A stretch of 64,000 nucleotides of DNA from Acanthaster planci (Eukaryota; Echinodermata; Asteroidea; Valvatida; Acanthasteridae): NCBI RefSeq assembly GCF_001949145.1, contig NW_019091561.1, forward strand, positions 484,113 through 548,112. The letters run 5' to 3'. A program made the position numbers and the translations under genes. The notes beneath the pieces are model-generated. The model made no database searches and was not told the origin of the DNA. It saw only the letters and a program-made list of their open reading frames with translations. Of the stretch, positions 18,608 to 29,588 are shown in pieces (position 1 is the first letter of the stretch; every line of letters starts with the position of its first letter).

Positions 18608-21600
18608 CTATTTATAGTGCCCGTAAGCTAATGTATCAACCCCGTTTGATAATATATAGCACTTTGTGTCTAACGGCGAGAGGCTCAACTTATTTTGTGA
18701 CATGGTGAATATCTGATGTTTATCTAATCTAGATAGCTGCTGTTTATTGAAATGCTGCTTCTGTTCAAATAGGCAGCTTTTATATGCCTTTCGACTTCTT
18801 TAAATTTTGATCGGTAGTTAAGATCAAATACATTTTTGGACATATGCAAACGACCTCTGAAATTGTTTGACCACCAAATTCGTCTTTCATTTTCAAAATG
18901 ACTTTTTTATTTTTTGAATCGTAAAGTTGATGATCGGGTGGGTAATTACTAAAGTCAAATAATGTACGCTTTTTACTCAAATAGACGTTTAAATCATCAG
19001 TTTGGATCTGAACTAACAGAGAAATCAGTGTCCGTGCAAAGTAAATTAACTTTTTCACCAAAATTTGATTTTAGTTCGTTGTGATAAAAATCGTGCATTA
19101 GAGTTTTAGATAGTCAAGCACGCTTACCCCCAATAGATCGGCTTGTTTAGCTTGGTCTTTACACGATACATTTCCACAAACGAAAGGTCTCACTCTTTAA
19201 ATGGTACTGTCGATTTGTAATTTGGTTTAAAAGTAAATTTTTTGTACTTATCTGCATCCTGTAAGTCCCTCAATAAATGACCATCCATACAAAAGTGCAT
19301 GTTTTCCATCGTCTTGCCAAAAACAGAATTATTCATTAATTTGAAGAAATCCTTCTCAAAATCGAATTTGGCCAATTTGCGTAACTCAGTATTTTTGTCG
19401 ATGTAGCTTTTCATCCAAGAACACTGTTTAAACAACATGACGCGGTGTACCTCTTTTAACTGAAGACCGAGTTCCAAGTACCTTTGCAACGTGAGATAGT
19501 GAACCACATATTTTTGTTTAGTGCTTAGACATGAGGTCAAAATACAGACGGTTTAGAAACAGTTCAACAGTTGGTGTTAATCCCCCTTCATTCCGTTCGT
19601 CTTTTGGCGTTGGACAGTTCAACGGTTTGAAAAGAACCATCTGCCCTGGACTGTCTAGCTTCATGAGCACCCCTGACAACATTTTCTGTTTATAAAATTA
19701 TGAATCTCCTGTCTCTCCCCATCCTCAAGCAACTTTGATGTGAATACTTTTTTCTAAACTGTTTCCCCAGAGTTTGTTTACGAGTACATTCCATATAAAG
19801 TTACTGCCGGAGGTGCGACAGTTTCCGACCGTGTTTTGCCTATCAGAAGTGGTTGTGTTCGGACCACGCTTGCCTCAACAAAATGATTTTAAGATTTGTG
19901 CAAATAGAAAAAAAAATTCTCAATTAGGACTTCCCTTCTTCAGTACAGAATACAAGATCGAGCGAATTTTGTTTTGGTTATTTTTGCAAAATAGATTCCC
20001 AACTACGAAAATGGCTTTAGTTGCATAGCTGAGGAGGAACCTTTCCAAGGACGGCGTGCAAGTGACCAAAGGGGTGATTTTCCATCAGCCTCTTTAGAAG
20101 GGGTAACAGCATTTTGTTATTTGAGATCTGGCAAATTCCATGATAACGCATTCGCACTACGATCAAACCCGTCATGGTCAAATGAAAGGCAAGTTAGGCC
20201 ACCGCGTGAACAAAAATCTCCTCGCGCGCTGCGCTAAAGCACAGCATGGACCGAACCGCATAAAAGTAAAAAAAAGAGGTTTTATCTATAACTACATGTT
20301 GGCGAACAGAACTCTACGTCATGTATGATTCAGGTAAATACTATTTCGAGTTAGTATATTCGATCCTGCAGGTATATAGTTAGGTGTGTATTAGATTCAC
20401 GATACCGAGACAAAATATCAAGATTACAGGGTATCGAGACCTGAAAAGACTGGTCTGGAAACCGCCAGTGCAGATATTTCACACTTTATTAGCAACACAA
20501 CTACTCAATACACATGTTTTATCGGAATCCTCCCGTGGAGCTGCAAAGTAAAGAGCTATTGTTATGACTCATCCACCAGACCGCAAAAGTCTATGATGCC
20601 GTAATGCGATGAGCTGTCCATTGTTTACTAGAAGCTGCAAAGTGCAAGGTGTACTCGTCCGCAACGGTTTGGTCATCCTCGCTGAAGCGTTCGTCTGCTC
20701 GATGTTGACCATCGGTGGGCTTACCGTTTACAAAGCGTTGAACGCTTTCAAAAGCCTTCGTATTTTGACCTCACGCCTTAAAGTGGTCACAAGTTTGTCT
20801 GCCAAGGTCACTTTCTCTCCGTTGTCAATTAAATTTTGTTGGTAGCTCGAAAACCATTCATTGGGAATTGATATATTTTCAGGGGCGAGCAGGAAAATCG
20901 TTATGTAAATCATGTAGGTGTTGCGGATAGTCTAAAGTCACTTCAAACATGTACCCTCGCGTGTCTTCGGCACGTAGCTTTGAAATTAACTCTGGAGTAA
21001 ATTTGTCTAAGCTTTTTAGCCACTGAAACTCACCCACGGGTAGGTCTAAGTACATGATATGAGACTCCGGTTGATTTGGGTCGTAGTCAAGTAAACTCAT
21101 TTTGTTCGCCATTGCATATCGCTTTGCACCCACACTAGAGATACCACCTCTTTTTGCCCTTTCAAAGAACAAGTGCTTGTCCATGTCTGTCAGTAGTTCC
21201 AGTTTTACACCTGTGTGCTTTAACAACGCATCTCAAGAGAGACCTGGTGATGTGTAATAGTTGGCCGGGTCAAGGTCGTAGTTCTGTGCTCAGACTTTAT
21301 GGAAGTTCTCAAATACAGCTGCTAGCAGTAACACATCCGTTTCCACATATAGGTCGTGGTAGTCGCCTTTTTAGAACCAAAGGCTTGCCATACCGTTTTT
21401 GCACGAGCGTATCCTTGCTCGGTCATGGTGGATTGTCTCAAGGTGCTATAAAAAGCGTCTACTGGTGGTAAGCTCATCTCTTGGAACCGATCAAAGGAAT
21501 CGATATATTCGTAAGGGTAAATTCCCTTTTCCAACAATAAATTTGTATTTTCTGGAAACCTTTCGCGAAGTAAGTTAAAATCATCAGGTGAACAATTTTT

Positions 21601-23645
21601 AACCAACCGATCTAGCGAGGTCGCCATAAAATGAAAGGAGTCTAAAAACCTGAGTTGGCCAAAGGAAGAAGAAATGTAGTTCTCAGTATTTTTAGCAATT
21701 AATTTTATTTCTTCCCCATTGTACTCGTGAGCACCCTGCATGATTAAGTGCGCGTCGTATTTTTCTAAGTTGTGTAAGATAACAGATGGGCGTTTGATAC
21801 GGTACGACTTTTAACTTGAGATTACAACTGCCGTGCGCTGGACCTCGGTACTTCCCCGTCATGTAACAATGATCTCTGACTTTTCCAAATTTATTAATGG
21901 GCTTTTCACACATCATACATAGCAATTCTCTAAACCCAGCTTTGTTTGCAGAACTGTTATCAGCTTTTCCGTCCTTCGTCTTTGGTTCATTTGGAATAGG
22001 GCACTGATACTGAGATTCTTTTGTCTTACCAATAAGCTTTTCACAGATCCAGCAGCGATTACAATTTTCGTAGATTTTTTGTAACTCGGGTGACCAGACC
22101 AACGGCTCTTTGTTTTTAAATGTTTCATTGATCTTATCTGCTTCCTCAGAAAGCGACTGCACAAATTTAACCGCCACGTCTTTACCTCTATAAATCTCGC
22201 ATTAAGTGCAAATCCCGTCACATCTGACAACCGCGTATGAGTAGGCACAAGGCTTATAGATTTGTGTTTTGACCGTGTTTGCATCTGTTGGCGGTAATTT
22301 TTCTAAAACTGACTCAAAATCAGCGTAAATGACAAAAGGGGCAGCTTGTTTGTTTTTATAATTTTCAAACTTGAGAATATTTTCGCCTTTGGCAGGTAAT
22401 TCGACTTTACAGGGAGCCGCATCTAACCCTTTGCAACTTTTCCTCCCTTTGAAAATGCGGCATGCAGTTAAAGCACCAGTGTTTTTGGCTGTTGTGTTGA
22501 TCGATATCACCCGTCAACCGAGAAAAGTTTTTAATCCAGCACTAGTGACTCTTTTTCCCTTGGGTAAAATAAAGTAAATTTATAGGTTCAGACATTTTCT
22601 TACTTTTGTAAAGAATGTAAAGACAGTCTTTTTTGTCATAACCAAACACATTGATTGCTAAGTTGTTTTGCGATTCGAAACGTGAGATCTGAGATATGTG
22701 TGTCGGAAAGATTATGTTCGTAAAATTTAGACCATCGGCTTCTGTGTAAGTCGGGGTGCGCTTGTCGTGTATATAATATTTTGGATTAACTTCAATGTGA
22801 CTTTTAATGTTGTCAGAATATAACTTTAAAGCCGCTCTCAGTGCCCTTCGGATACACTGCTGGTCGTTGTTTTGGACGTTTATGGTTGCTTTTTTGTGCC
22901 CCAATTGCGCAGGTAATGGAATATAAGTCGCACCCACCGGGTTGTATTTAACCACGTTGATGTAAAAAGCAACAACTTTATCAAAGATCCATCCCGACCC
23001 TCATTGTGTATGAGCCTCCATGTCCTCTATCTGTTTTTGCCTCTGTTCAGCGAGTGCATTTTTCATGTCAGCGTCATTTGCAACTAATTTGTTTTCGCTC
23101 GGAAAGGTAAATACGCCAAATTCAGTTTTTTCGGGTTTCTCCAATCTAAACGGCACTTTTAGAGCAGTTTGCAATTTGTAAGAACCCACTTCTTTTAACT
23201 CCTCTAACGCTTTCTTCTCGATGAAAGTCTTATAAAAATCAATAAAGTGCTCGAGGTCGTATTCAAAGAAACGGGATATCAATTCCCAATTGCGGTAGTT
23301 ACCTTTAAAGTGCATGACGTTTCTAATGTCGACTTCCGCAATTTCCTCAGGCTGAGTGTAAGCTTTAATCGCTTCAATAAAGTCTTGTTTAACATATCTG
23401 TCTTTGTGTGCAAATAGAATGTTGTATTTTTGAACCGTTTTCAACAGCTGCCGATATGACTGATGCGGGAAGTACCTAAATTGTTTTTGGTCTACTCGTA
23501 TGGCTTCAATGAGCTCAGGTTTGGTCTGAAATTTACGCTTGGGTGCCGGTAATGGGATGTTATACCACTTGACAAAATCTTCTCGAAACGCCTTCTTAAA
23601 TCGATTAAAGGTCGATACTAGAGGTCTGTGTTGTGGGTTGCTCAT
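18608..23645 (-). pseudogene. Polinton protein-primed DNA polymerase B, interrupted
   Basis: The first 214 codons are open (MSNPQHRPLVSTFNRFK...) and end at a TGA that looks like a decayed CGA. Then come GSGWIFDKVVAFYI, exonuclease-region FVIYADFESVLE, the zinc-type HCYMTGKYRGPAHGSCNLKL, FMNNSVFGK-like LMNNSVFGKTMEN, motif C CTDTD (frameshifted), and a C-terminal DTLAYGHYK just before TAG 18608-18610. Polymerase motif A is damaged: IMYLD is followed directly by LPVGEFQW, with the NLYGWAM-type residues missing. At least six frame breaks are present, and a 1250-bp element sits at 19528-20777. Confidence 0.9.
19528..20777. mobile_element. 1250-bp PIF/Harbinger-like MITE inside PolB
   Basis: The ends are inverted repeats of about 45 bp, roughly 34 of 45 matching: left GACATGAGGTCAAAATAC..., right complement GGCGTGAGGTCAAAATAC.... 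Flanking TTA trinucleotides at 19525-19527 and 20778-20780 are the target duplication. Across the site, one TTA copy keeps the PolB frame continuous (TTL next to STKQKY), confirming the boundaries. The interior has no supported gene. A TTA/TAA duplication is characteristic of PIF/Harbinger. Confidence 0.8.
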
Positions 23646-24883
23646 GTCTCTATTTATATGTAGGTTTCTAAAATTTTTCTCATTTTTCTATTAACTTGAC
23701 TTGACATGTTTTTTTGTTATTTTTATATATAGGCCATTTATTTAAGGCGGTTGTAAACATAGTGCATTTTGCTTGGAACAGAGCGGCGTTTTAAGTAGAA
23801 GTCACAAGTTCAGATCGAGCAAGTCGAGACTTGTAGGTAGGGGAAGTCCCTTTTTTGTTTGAGAGTGATTGTTTGTGCAGTCGGTGCAGGCCACAAGTTG
23901 TTGACAAAAAAGTGCGCCGGGGTCAAAAGGTCAAGGTGAGTGAAGTAGGAAACCGCGGCGCGAGTGGGTGAAGGGAGGCGGCGCAGAACTCTCCAATCCC
24001 TACTACTGAGGGTGCTCCCCTCAAAATGTACAATGATATATATGATTTTCAGTTTTAGGGCCCACGAGGGGAAGACTGCCACAACGCACAAAGCATTAAA
24101 ACAAATAAAGCTACAAAAGTCAAACAAAAAACTTTTTTTTTCTCGTGGACAATGGCATACTCGGCAGCCAAATAAGCCTGATTGTCATAGGAAAAAAAAC
24201 ATTTTGCCGGTACAGTCACACTGCCACTCCGTCACAGTTCTTACATAGGCCTTGTGAGTAACAACTGTAAAACAAACTTCACGAAACAGGGATAGAATTT
24301 TGCGCCCGCGCTGTGCCTGCTGTTCTGGAAAATTGGTGGTTTCACTGTTGGTAGGATACGCTCACTGACTGTTTCGGACGACTTTACTATCAGGGGCAAT
24401 CTAGTGGCAGCGTAAACAAGAAATTTTGCATGCTCGTTCAAGTTTGCTGACGATCACGGATCAATGAATTTTGTTACCCCACAGTGACGAGAAATATATT
24501 ACTGCTATTAGTTATCTATGTTTGGTACAAAATTAAGCCATTCCTTCCATAGTCAATTGCAGGCCGAAAGTAGCCTGGTAGCGATTATTTTCCTGAGCTG
24601 GGAATCCGAGGAATATCGGGCGTATTTATCAGACGGGTAATTTACATAAACATTGCATATTGCCTTCTGTCCGCAGACGCGCCCGGTTGTCAAGGGGTCT
24701 TTTGTTTGGCGGGGACTGGCGTGCTATCCGTGATCCCACGGGATGTCCGCGGCGCGGAACAGTTGGTCAATTTCACGATGCCACCTTAATTTTATTTGCC
24801 TTAATCCTTCAGCTTCTTTGAGGTGACTATCAGTAAGTTTCATTTTGTAATTAATAAACTAAGTATTGGAGGCAGTGTAAACA
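23646..24883. other. Non-coding stretch beyond PolB
   Basis: No gene recognised. If Polinton terminal repeats survive on this side they should be here, but no match to sequence near 13.7-13.8 kb was found by eye. Confidence 0.4.
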
Positions 24884-25165
24884 ATGGATGGCAAATATCA
24901 GTCAACTGGGATTCCTGTCCCACGTGGGATTTCATCTCAACTTGGATCCCACTTTTTTACTTGCCAATGGGATCTCACCTCAATTGGAATCCCACTGTAT
25001 ACCTGGAAGTGGGATCCCACCTTAACTGGGATCCCACTACAATTCCACCTGGAAATGGGATCCCACTTCAATACCGCTTTTGTTCCCGCTAGGATGGCAG
25101 TGTCTCGGTGGGACAGACGTATCCCACCGGGATCGCACTGGGATGCCACTTTCATCCCAGTCACT
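24884..25165. repeat. Cluster of GTGGGATCCCAC-type palindromes
   Basis: At least ten full or degenerate GGGATCCCAC / GTGGGATCCC units, spaced roughly 15-35 bp apart, cover this stretch. The perfect palindrome GGGATCCC recurs. It is non-coding: both strands can be read in several frames only because the units are stop-poor. Confidence 0.8.
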
Positions 25166-25241
25166 TTTTTCTGGGGCTTGTTAACATTTTATAAGCCATA
25201 AATCCAAGTCCAGCAACTGCAATAGCTCCCACCATTAAATA

Positions 25242-25499
25242 TTATTTTCTTCGTTGTGAATATCGAGCGGTTTCTTTTCTTGCTTTTTTTTTTTTTACTT
25301 GAATGGGTAAAATACATGTAGGTTTTAGTGAGGGCTTTACACTAGGAGTAGGCATGGGGTCTGGTTCTGGTTCTTCTAGATGGGCAAAATCAGGTGGTGG
25401 ATCAATAATCTCGGGTTTTGAATTAAAATTTAATGATGGAACATAACCCGTTTTCATGCTGCTTGTTGCGATTTGTTGTCCACCGGTTGACCGCTTCAT
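25242..25499 (-). CDS. Unrecognised small ORF of the virus-like module, 85 aa
   Basis: ATG-to-stop frame beginning MKRSTGGQQIATSSMKTGYV. It is proline-rich in the middle (EEPEPDPMPTPSVKPS) with a lysine-rich C-terminus (KKKKARKE). Same strand as the four genes upstream of it and as PolB. No domain recognised. Confidence 0.45.
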   Translation of the reverse strand: MKRSTGGQQIATSSMKTGYVPSLNFNSKPEIIDPPPDFAHLEEPEPDPMPTPSVKPSLKPTCILPIQVKKKKARKETARYSQRRK

Positions 25500-25808
25500 C
25501 TGTTTTCACTCTCGAAGTTAAATTTAGAAACTCGGCAGAAACCTATTGTCAGTATTAACCACAATCACTAAGTGACTAAAGTTGGCTTCCATCTTTTAAA
25601 ATAAAGTTTTAAATAAAGCTTTTTAAAGAAAATTTTTTTAAAGAGGGGGCGCGGTGGGTTTACTTCTTCACTTTCTTTGTAAGACAGAGGCGGTTCCTGT
25701 TCAGAATCTATCAAATAAGAGACCCACTTGTTTGCTGTTACTGTTATGCACCAAGTTTTTTCATAAGATCTTTTTTAAAACTGCTGCCCATTCATTGGCA
25801 TTGGTTTT

Positions 25809-26288
25809 TTATTGCACTTGACTGTCAAATTCTTCTTTACTCATCATCTTTGTTTCTTGCAATTTTGTACTTGTTTTAGAGCGAACCTTTTCTTTCTTTT
25901 CATTAAACTTCCCAAGTTCAGACAATATCAGGACAAATTCTTCTTGAGACACGTCACCGTCTTCGATAGCACGAGAGATGTACTCCTCGATGGTGTTTAA
26001 TTTGGCGTCTGCAAGCATTCTGATTTGGTCGTGTTTCTTGGTTTTGTGGTTTAACCTGCGAGTTGTATATTTCAACAACGCATATGTCCCAAACGGACTG
26101 ATAGCGATAGCTTCCATCGCTAGCCTGATGGGTGCAGTAATGCTCCCCATTAAAGCGGAGATACCTATCTCGGCACTTGCGGCACCCAATGCTTCGACTC
26201 TGTATTCTGTGTAATTGAGCACGGTGAGCACTCGTTTAATCTTTTTGTAAGAAGTCTCACGTGCATTACGCTCTTGTAAGATTTGTGT
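25809..26288 (-). CDS. Virus-like module protein with KLNTI..YIS helical domain
   Basis: Open from just after a TAA at 26289-26291 to the stop at 25809; no ATG starts it, so the 5' end is probably lost to a frame break. A hydrophobic/glycine segment (LGAASAEIGISALMGSITAP) precedes KKHDQIRMLADAKLNTIEEY and EDGDVSQEEFVLILSEL. I recognise this KHd.Ir.LA..KLNTI...IS.A..DG.+S.EEF pattern from repeated invertebrate ORFs of probable viral or transposon origin. The function is unknown; it looks like a membrane-anchored helical protein. Confidence 0.55.
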   Translation of the reverse strand, partial: TQILQERNARETSYKKIKRVLTVLNYTEYRVEALGAASAEIGISALMGSITAPIRLAMEAIAISPFGTYALLKYTTRRLNHKTKKHDQIRMLADAKLNTIEEYISRAIEDGDVSQEEFVLILSELGKFNEKKEKVRSKTSTKLQETKMMSKEEFDSQVQ

Positions 26289-26597
26289 TTAGATGTCTTC
26301 AATCTTTTGAAGCCTGTAAACTTTTGTTGCCTCCGCTTCAGAGGGTTTTTTTGTCTAGCAATTCTAACATTGGATAAAAGTTTGTTGTCAGCTCTTTTTT
26401 TATTATGTATGCATTTAAAAAAATGTCTAGCTTGATCAAAATTTCAGCGCCTTTGTTGTTTACGAGTTCTCCTCACTCTTTTTAACAGAAAAGGTTAACT
26501 CCCTAATGTTCCTGTCTATTAACTTTTTTAGTGTTTTACACACCTTGAGTGTTGAGTTTAGGGGCTCGGTAGCTATCACGTCTAGCAAGTCTGAAGA

Positions 26598-27144
26598 CTA
26601 TCCGTTATAAAAGTTGTAGGTATTTAGCTGTTTGCAACGAATAAATGCGAGTTTTAAGGAGTTTAAGTCATATTTACCTTTATAAATGACGCCAGGTAAG
26701 AGTTTGACTTTGGGTAAGTTCAAGAGCTTTGGTACTTCTTTATTTAGCCTCAATTTGAGGTTGGGGTCTGTAATGGCCAACGTCACCCTCTTAGACTCTG
26801 AGTGAACTTTGAAAGAAACGCCCGGGATGAAGTTTATTGAAAAGTCAAACCAGTCCATTCTGTAATAACCGGGAGACACCACGATGCTTCCTCTTTCGCC
26901 TTGGGGTAACGGTTGAAATGAGCCATGAGCACGAAGTCTATCTAGTACGGGTCCTCTAAACCCTGTTAAAAAAAGTCTTTTTTCTAATTTTGGATCTCTG
27001 TTTCTCAATCTTCTGGGTTTGTCGTTGTGCATGTTGATAGACTCTCCTGAGGGAGGCTTGTTTCATATCCAAGCTTCCTCTAAAGTAAATCGTCTCCACG
27101 TTCATCAGACAGCCGCTGATGTAAACCTTGTTTTGGTGGCTCAT
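26598..27144 (-). pseudogene. Virus-like module protein, about 180 aa, frameshifted
   Basis: ATG at 27144 gives MSHQNKVYISG..., and the frame shifts near 26990-27030 into RDPKLEKRLFLTGFRGPVL, GYYRMDWFDFSINFIPG and KVKLLPGVIYKGKYDLNSLK, to a stop at 26598. The second half is intact and has the look of a compact beta-rich protein. No known family could be named with confidence, though similar sequences seem to accompany the 25809-26288 gene type. Confidence 0.45.
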
Positions 27145-27265
27145 GTCTTTCTTGAGAAATTTGTATTTCTAAATCCTTGACCTGTTGATTTATAATTTTA
27201 ATTCTTTGTTCTTGTTCTTGAATCTGTGCATCTACATGTAGTGTGTCTTGTTTAATCGCCTCCAA
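27080..27265 (-). CDS. Short coiled-coil ORF of the virus-like module
   Basis: Residues form clear heptads (QIQEQEQRIKIINQQVKDLE) and the frame overlaps the start of the next gene by about 65 bp. It extends upstream a little without an ATG. Probably the C-terminal end of a coiled-coil protein. Confidence 0.35.
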   Translation of the reverse strand: MEAIKQDTLHVDAQIQEQEQRIKIINQQVKDLEIQISQERHEPPKQGLHQRLSDERGDDLL

Positions 27266-27550
27266 AAACTTGTTTTTAATTATTTGATTCTTTGTATTGT
27301 ATCTTGGCTCATTTCACTTCTTCTACAAGCGGGTCTACCGTCCAAGTTTGTATCTCACTCAATTTCAGTAGCATTACTCATGTTAGAATACCCAGCTTTA
27401 AACTGTAGATTTTGACTCTAACTTTGTCGTTTTTTGTGTTATTAATCTCATGTTTCAATTTAAACATCTGCTCGCTTTCAGTCAAATAAAAAGAATGGAT
27501 TTCCATCTTAAACCTATATTACCATAAACGGTTTTTAAAGAGAGCGTCCT

Positions 27551-27967
27551 CTAGCGATCTTCTTCATAAAGTCCAAATTTATTGACGGCATCTTCCCAGT
27601 GTTTTTCCGAGACTTGAAACAGGTCCCTGGCTTTGTCTGGCATTTCTTTCATTACGACTTGATAACACACTGCCACCAACACCCTTAGTACTTGGCCCCT
27701 AGAGATCTTGCCCCTCTAAAACTTGCTTTAACTTGTTTTCTATGCAACCCACTTGATCTTCTGTCAATTGAATGTCTAGTTGTTTGAGTTTTTTGTTTGT
27801 TTTAGATTTAGACTTTTTATAACAAAACGCTGATTGTATTTGCCACCTACGTTTTCTGCTTCAAAGTCTGTATAAGGCTGTAATCTTTTAAAACAATCGT
27901 AACAATTGACAAATCCGTCTTCTATTCTTTTATTGACATGTTTACAGGTGTCTGCTTTTATTTCCAC
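27551..27967 (-). pseudogene. Zinc-ribbon protein of the virus-like module
   Basis: Starts MEIKADTCKHVNKRIEDGFV and continues NCYDCFKRLQ, giving a C-x-H...C-x2-C zinc site like the N-terminal ribbon of TFIIB-type factors. After a frameshift in a lysine-rich tract near 27800 it continues as LTEDQVGCIENKLKQVLEG, then after another near 27710 as PDKARDLFQVSEKHWEDAV to TAG 27551-27553. The helical tail could be a degenerate cyclin-like fold. A viral TFIIB-like role is a guess. Confidence 0.45.
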
Positions 27968-28069
27968 ATGTGCCTCTGGAGGAAGTTTTTCATTAATTAA
28001 AGCATAAAACTCTTCTAAATGTGATGGTAGTTAATAGCGAGTCATCGTCCTTTATAAATACGTATTTGT

Positions 28070-29588
28070 TTAAGCGCAGTTGTCGCTGGTCGTTCCACCC
28101 ATGCAGGGGGCTTGCTTGATGGTGACTCCTCTGTTGATTTTATCAGGGAAAGAAAAGGGAAGGCTTTCAGTGAACAGGTTGTCGGCTATTACGTCATGTT
28201 GTTGCATACGAATGGCCTGTTCACCTTCAGTTAAGATGTTGTAGCCCATCAACCATTTCTTCAAGTCCAGGATATTCCAAGGTGAGACTTTGCAGCAAGC
28301 ACCTTCATGGCAGGGATCCTGATGGTGTTTAACTTCACGTCCTGCAAGATTCCCTGAAGATTTTCTCGCAGGAAAAGAGCTTGAGCTCATCTTGTGCTGC
28401 ATTTCTTTGTCATCCATTCTGACAAGACCTCTGGTGGTATCAAGAATCTTGGAACTCTGTCTGATGGTGTTGGAGGATGCAGCCCCACTGCTCTTCCGAG
28501 GTTGGGGAACACAAAGTGTCGTCAGAGGCTGTTAATAACGGAAGTAAAATTTACTTGATGATATGACAAAGATGGTGTAAGCTATACTAAACTGCATTTA
28601 CGTGTATTAAAAGTCATGTACATGCAGTTTTAAATCTTACCAGGCCACCGGTTCTGCACTGTGTTGTCAATGCATCCTGTGACTGTGCCAGCTTGGTTTG
28701 CAAGATGTGGGTTCCCAGTTCTTCCATCGTGGGGTCACAGGGGCAGTCAGGGGACGCTGAAGAAGACGGGAGACTTCACTCGGCGATTTGCAAGACGTCG
28801 CATAAGAATGATTATGAAACACAAGAGAAGATGGGTTAATAGCAACAGAACATATATCATGTGTTTGGGAAGTGTGTGAACTCACATTCCCCACAGTGAC
28901 ATGCTGTACACTTCATCACCAGGCTCAGAAATAAGGATGCAAAGTAACTGGGGGGGGGATGTCTTCCTTGAAGTGAAGGTGCTTAGCAGTTGGGACAAGG
29001 AACTGTGGGCGATTCATAGGATTCAAAGTGCTTTGCCAAGCACTCACGACGGAACAAGTGCATGCAAGAAGTCTCCAGGGCATCGTCAAGCAACATGGTG
29101 CACCGTTTGCTTTCTACAGGGGCAGTGCATGACAATGGCTCGAATTGGGGCATTCTATCCCTGGAGACTTTGGGGGAGGGGGGAGGCTAAGGAAATGTTC
29201 TTTGTATGCCTGGGGTGCTCATGGCTGACCACAAGATGCTACATATACCTTAGTCTTACTTCTTCCTGGCTTGGACTGTTGGGCAGACTTTGCACATACA
29301 GGGCAGGCACCCAGCCTGGAGTGCCTTTGCCAGGTAGGGGCAGTTCTTACCATAGAAACAAACAGTTAATAATAACAAGAATGACACATATGACGGGGAT
29401 GAATGTACTTGTCATCTTTGCTGATATCAATGTGAAATGTTGCTATGATCTTTTCGGCACTCGCACTACACAGTTTGGCACATTTATCACTTTCTGCCCT
29501 CATTGATGACAGACATCGCCCCCCACAGAGTCTACATAACTTATCTAGTATCTCTTGATGGCTGTCCTTTTCACTGAAGAAACTGGAA
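28070..29588 (-). pseudogene. RAG1 N-terminus-like (N-RAG-TP-type) gene, two exons, decayed
   Basis: Exon 1 (29588-28641) follows a good acceptor (TTTTGTAG). It reads in order LCRLCGG, a KIIATFHIDISKDDKYIHPR segment with CHSC, a W..H....C.VC motif, a RING-like stretch (LETSCMHLFRREC ... PCPNC), a further Cys/His cluster (KCTACHCGEC), and LAQSQDALTTQCRTGGL. Exon 2 (28528-28070) starts after a phase-0 intron and is open for 152 codons (SPWNILDLKKWLMGYN, DNLFTESLPFSFP). This order of domains is that of the non-core N-terminal half of vertebrate RAG1 and of the transposon proteins called N-RAG-TP. Exon 1 has several frameshifts and stops. No RAG1 core (DDE) was seen nearby. Confidence 0.7.
28529..28640 (-). 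other. Intron of the RAG1-N-like gene
   Basis: Minus-strand GTAAGATTT donor at 28640 and TTATTAACAG acceptor at 28529-28530; 112 nt, phase 0. Joining places GGL next to PLT, matching the family GGQPLT motif. Confidence 0.65.

Larger units (their letters stand above)
13807..23645. mobile_element. Decayed Polinton/Maverick element
   Basis: The block contains Polinton hallmark genes: protein-primed PolB, retroviral-type integrase, FtsK/HerA-type packaging ATPase, and double-jelly-roll major capsid protein, plus small structural-type genes and an HNH protein. Genes lie on both strands, as is usual. Nearly all carry frameshifts, stops or deletions. Terminal inverted repeats and 6-bp target duplications were not located, so the limits given are those of recognised genes only. 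It lies inside the intron between host exons 2 and 3. Confidence 0.9.

Noticed and set aside
24884-25165. CRISPR-like array
   Set aside because: Units are palindromic words at irregular short spacing in a eukaryotic context; no cas genes.
24884-25201. Overlapping 75-105 codon frames on both strands
   Set aside because: Produced by the GTGGGATCCCAC repeats, which lack stops.
28661-29506. + strand open frames across the RAG1-N-like region
   Set aside because: The minus strand carries an ordered set of zinc motifs and splice sites; the + frames have none.
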